NCBI GenBank assembly: GCA_035759585.1
Contig: DASTUP010000193.1
Span: 1-7,295 of the forward strand
Source: CAMLLJ01 sp035759585
GTDB lineage: Bacteria; Gemmatimonadota; Gemmatimonadetes; Gemmatimonadales; GWC2-71-9
Direction: 5' to 3'
Length of the DNA: 7,295 nucleotides
Under the pieces are notes generated by a model. The model was not told the origin of the DNA and did not search any database. It was given only the letters and a program-made list of their open reading frames with translations. A program made the position numbers and the translations under genes. Shown here in pieces: positions 6,510 through 7,295 of this stretch (positions within the stretch are counted from its first letter, which is position 1; the number at the start of each line of letters is the position of its first letter).

Positions 6510-6956
6510 CTACTCGGCGACGACCGTCACCCGCACGTCGGCATGCACTTCGGGGTGAAGCCGGACCGCCACGGTGTGCTCGCCGAGGTGGCGGATCGGC
6601 TGATCGAGCTCGATGCGCCGGCGGTCCACCTGGTGGCCCTGCGCCGCGATCGCCTCGGCGATGTCCGCCGCGGTGATCGAGCCGAAAAGCTTGCCTTCCT
6701 CCCCGGCCTTGCCGGGAATCGTCAGCGTGAGCGCGCCGAGCGTCTGCGCGAAGGCCTCCGCGCTCGTCTTCTCGGTGGCGAGCCGCGCCGCGCGCGCTTT
6801 CGTCTCGGCGGCAATCCGCTTCCGGTTGCCTTCGGTCGCCTCGTAGGCGAGTCCCTGCGGGAGGAGGTAGTTGCGCGCATAGCCGGGCTTCACGCGCACC
6901 AGCTCACCGGCCTTGCCGAGCGAGCGGATGTCATCCCGCAGAATCACTTCCATCAT
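6510..6956 (-). CDS. rplI: Large-subunit ribosomal protein bL9
   Basis: bL9 binds 23S rRNA near the L1 stalk base and helps keep the reading frame. The 148-residue product has the usual length and both domains. The N-terminal rRNA-binding domain starts MEVILRDDIRSLGKAGELV and contains GYARNYLLPQGLA at 25-37, the family signature. A charged connecting helix runs over about 42-75, and the C-terminal domain holds GKLFGSIT at 88-95 and IRHLGEHTVAVRLHPEV at 121-137. The start reads ATGATGG. The first ATG (6956) overlaps the upstream stop as ATGA and lies 9 nt from GGAGG; the second (6953) gives the classic MEVIL start and lies 12 nt away. I chose the first for its spacing, but either is possible and they differ by one Met. 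It sits in an operon with a DUF2232 gene upstream, a common arrangement with rpsF and rpsR further up. Confidence 0.99.
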   Translation of the reverse strand: MMEVILRDDIRSLGKAGELVRVKPGYARNYLLPQGLAYEATEGNRKRIAAETKARAARLATEKTSAEAFAQTLGALTLTIPGKAGEEGKLFGSITAADIAEAIAAQGHQVDRRRIELDQPIRHLGEHTVAVRLHPEVHADVRVTVVAE

Positions 6957-7295
6957 CGTTCCCTTCCTCCGGTTGGCGGCGACTCGAGGCGTCGCCGGAA
7001 ATCTACCCACGAATCAGCAAGGCCAAGCAGCAGCAGGCCACCGGCCGCAAACGGCCAGAGCAGGAGCCCGACGAGCGCGAGCACCGTGACGATGCGCGCC
7101 GGCGTCCGCCCGGATGCAGCCGCGAAGATCGCGAGGCCCCGCGCGATGTAGAGCGCGACCATGACGGCGAGGAGGTTCTCCGCCCAGGTATCGAGGGGCG
7201 CGCCGAGAAGCATCGGCTCGCTCTCGGGGAGCAGCGTCACCGCCAGCGCTCCGATCAGGATCCAGACGGCATGATCGGAGAAGGTGAATCCCGCA
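6953..7295 (-). CDS. DUF2232/YybS-type integral membrane protein, C-terminal part
   Basis: The frame is open at the right edge, so the N-terminus is missing and 113 residues are visible. It begins with AGFTFSDHAVWILIGALA, has a hydrophobic stretch around WAENLLAVMVALYIARGLAIF, and a last hydrophobic stretch ending LLLLGLADSWVDFRRR before a short charged tail. The SDHAVW pattern, the NLL...LY..RG helix and the closing D.W.DFRRR are what I recall of the C-terminus of the DUF2232 (YybS) family. These are multi-pass inner-membrane proteins of unknown function, often found beside rplI and rpsR. The TGA stop overlaps the rplI ATG by 4 nt. A GTG at 7238-7240 could be mistaken for a start, but the conserved sequence continues upstream of it. 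No function can be assigned beyond a membrane protein co-expressed with ribosomal proteins. Confidence 0.82.
   Translation of the reverse strand, partial: AGFTFSDHAVWILIGALAVTLLPESEPMLLGAPLDTWAENLLAVMVALYIARGLAIFAAASGRTPARIVTVLALVGLLLWPFAAGGLLLLGLADSWVDFRRRLESPPTGGRER
6966..6970 (-). promoter_or_regulatory. Ribosome binding site of rplI
   Basis: GGAGG, followed by AAGGG, lies on the minus strand inside the last codons of the DUF2232 gene, 9 nt before the first ATG of rplI and 12 nt before the second. It is the strongest Shine-Dalgarno in the window, fitting the high expression expected of a ribosomal protein gene. Confidence 0.8.

Noticed and set aside
4713..7151. 812-codon plus-strand open frame
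   Set aside because: It lies antisense to the DAK2-DegV gene, rplI and the DUF2232 gene, all with clear family motifs. Its product is Arg/Gly/Glu-rich without recognisable domains, as expected for a GC-rich antisense shadow.

Overview
The window is GC-rich DNA in which all six genes I can support lie on the minus strand, so transcription runs from position 7295 down to 1. The gene order (C-terminal end of a DUF2232/YybS-type membrane protein, ribosomal protein L9, a DAK2-DegV protein, the ribosome silencing factor RsfS, then a very large outer-membrane metallopeptidase) points to a diderm bacterium. Gemmatimonadota is my best guess, from the peptidase-propeller-barrel protein and the small operon around rplI. 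That placement is inference from gene content, not from a marker tree.

Region 7295-4271 is a tightly packed run. The DUF2232 gene overlaps rplI by 4 nt, rplI and the DAK2-DegV gene are 6 nt apart, and rsfS follows after 49 nt. That 49-nt gap is bridged exactly by a 19-codon micro-ORF that overlaps both flanking genes. The run joins ribosome biology (L9, RsfS) to a probable fatty-acid kinase in which the FakA-type kinase half and the FakB-type acyl-carrier half form one polypeptide.

Region 4257-1030 is one 1075-residue gene, 13 nt after rsfS and with its own good Shine-Dalgarno. It encodes a signal peptide, a gluzincin-type zinc peptidase domain (HEMVH plus a downstream Glu), a six-repeat TolB/PD40-like propeller, and a C-terminal Omp85/BamA-like beta barrel that ends in Phe. 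This architecture is the most striking item in the window.

Region 1029-870 is a 160-nt intergenic gap that holds an imperfect inverted repeat built partly from a 7-bp tandem repeat. Region 869-1 is the N-terminal part of a predicted secreted beta-propeller protein, probably a lipoprotein, that runs off the left edge.

No tRNA, rRNA, CRISPR array, insertion sequence or convincing sigma-70 promoter was seen. The long plus-strand open frames are antisense shadows of the genes above, as expected in GC-rich DNA.
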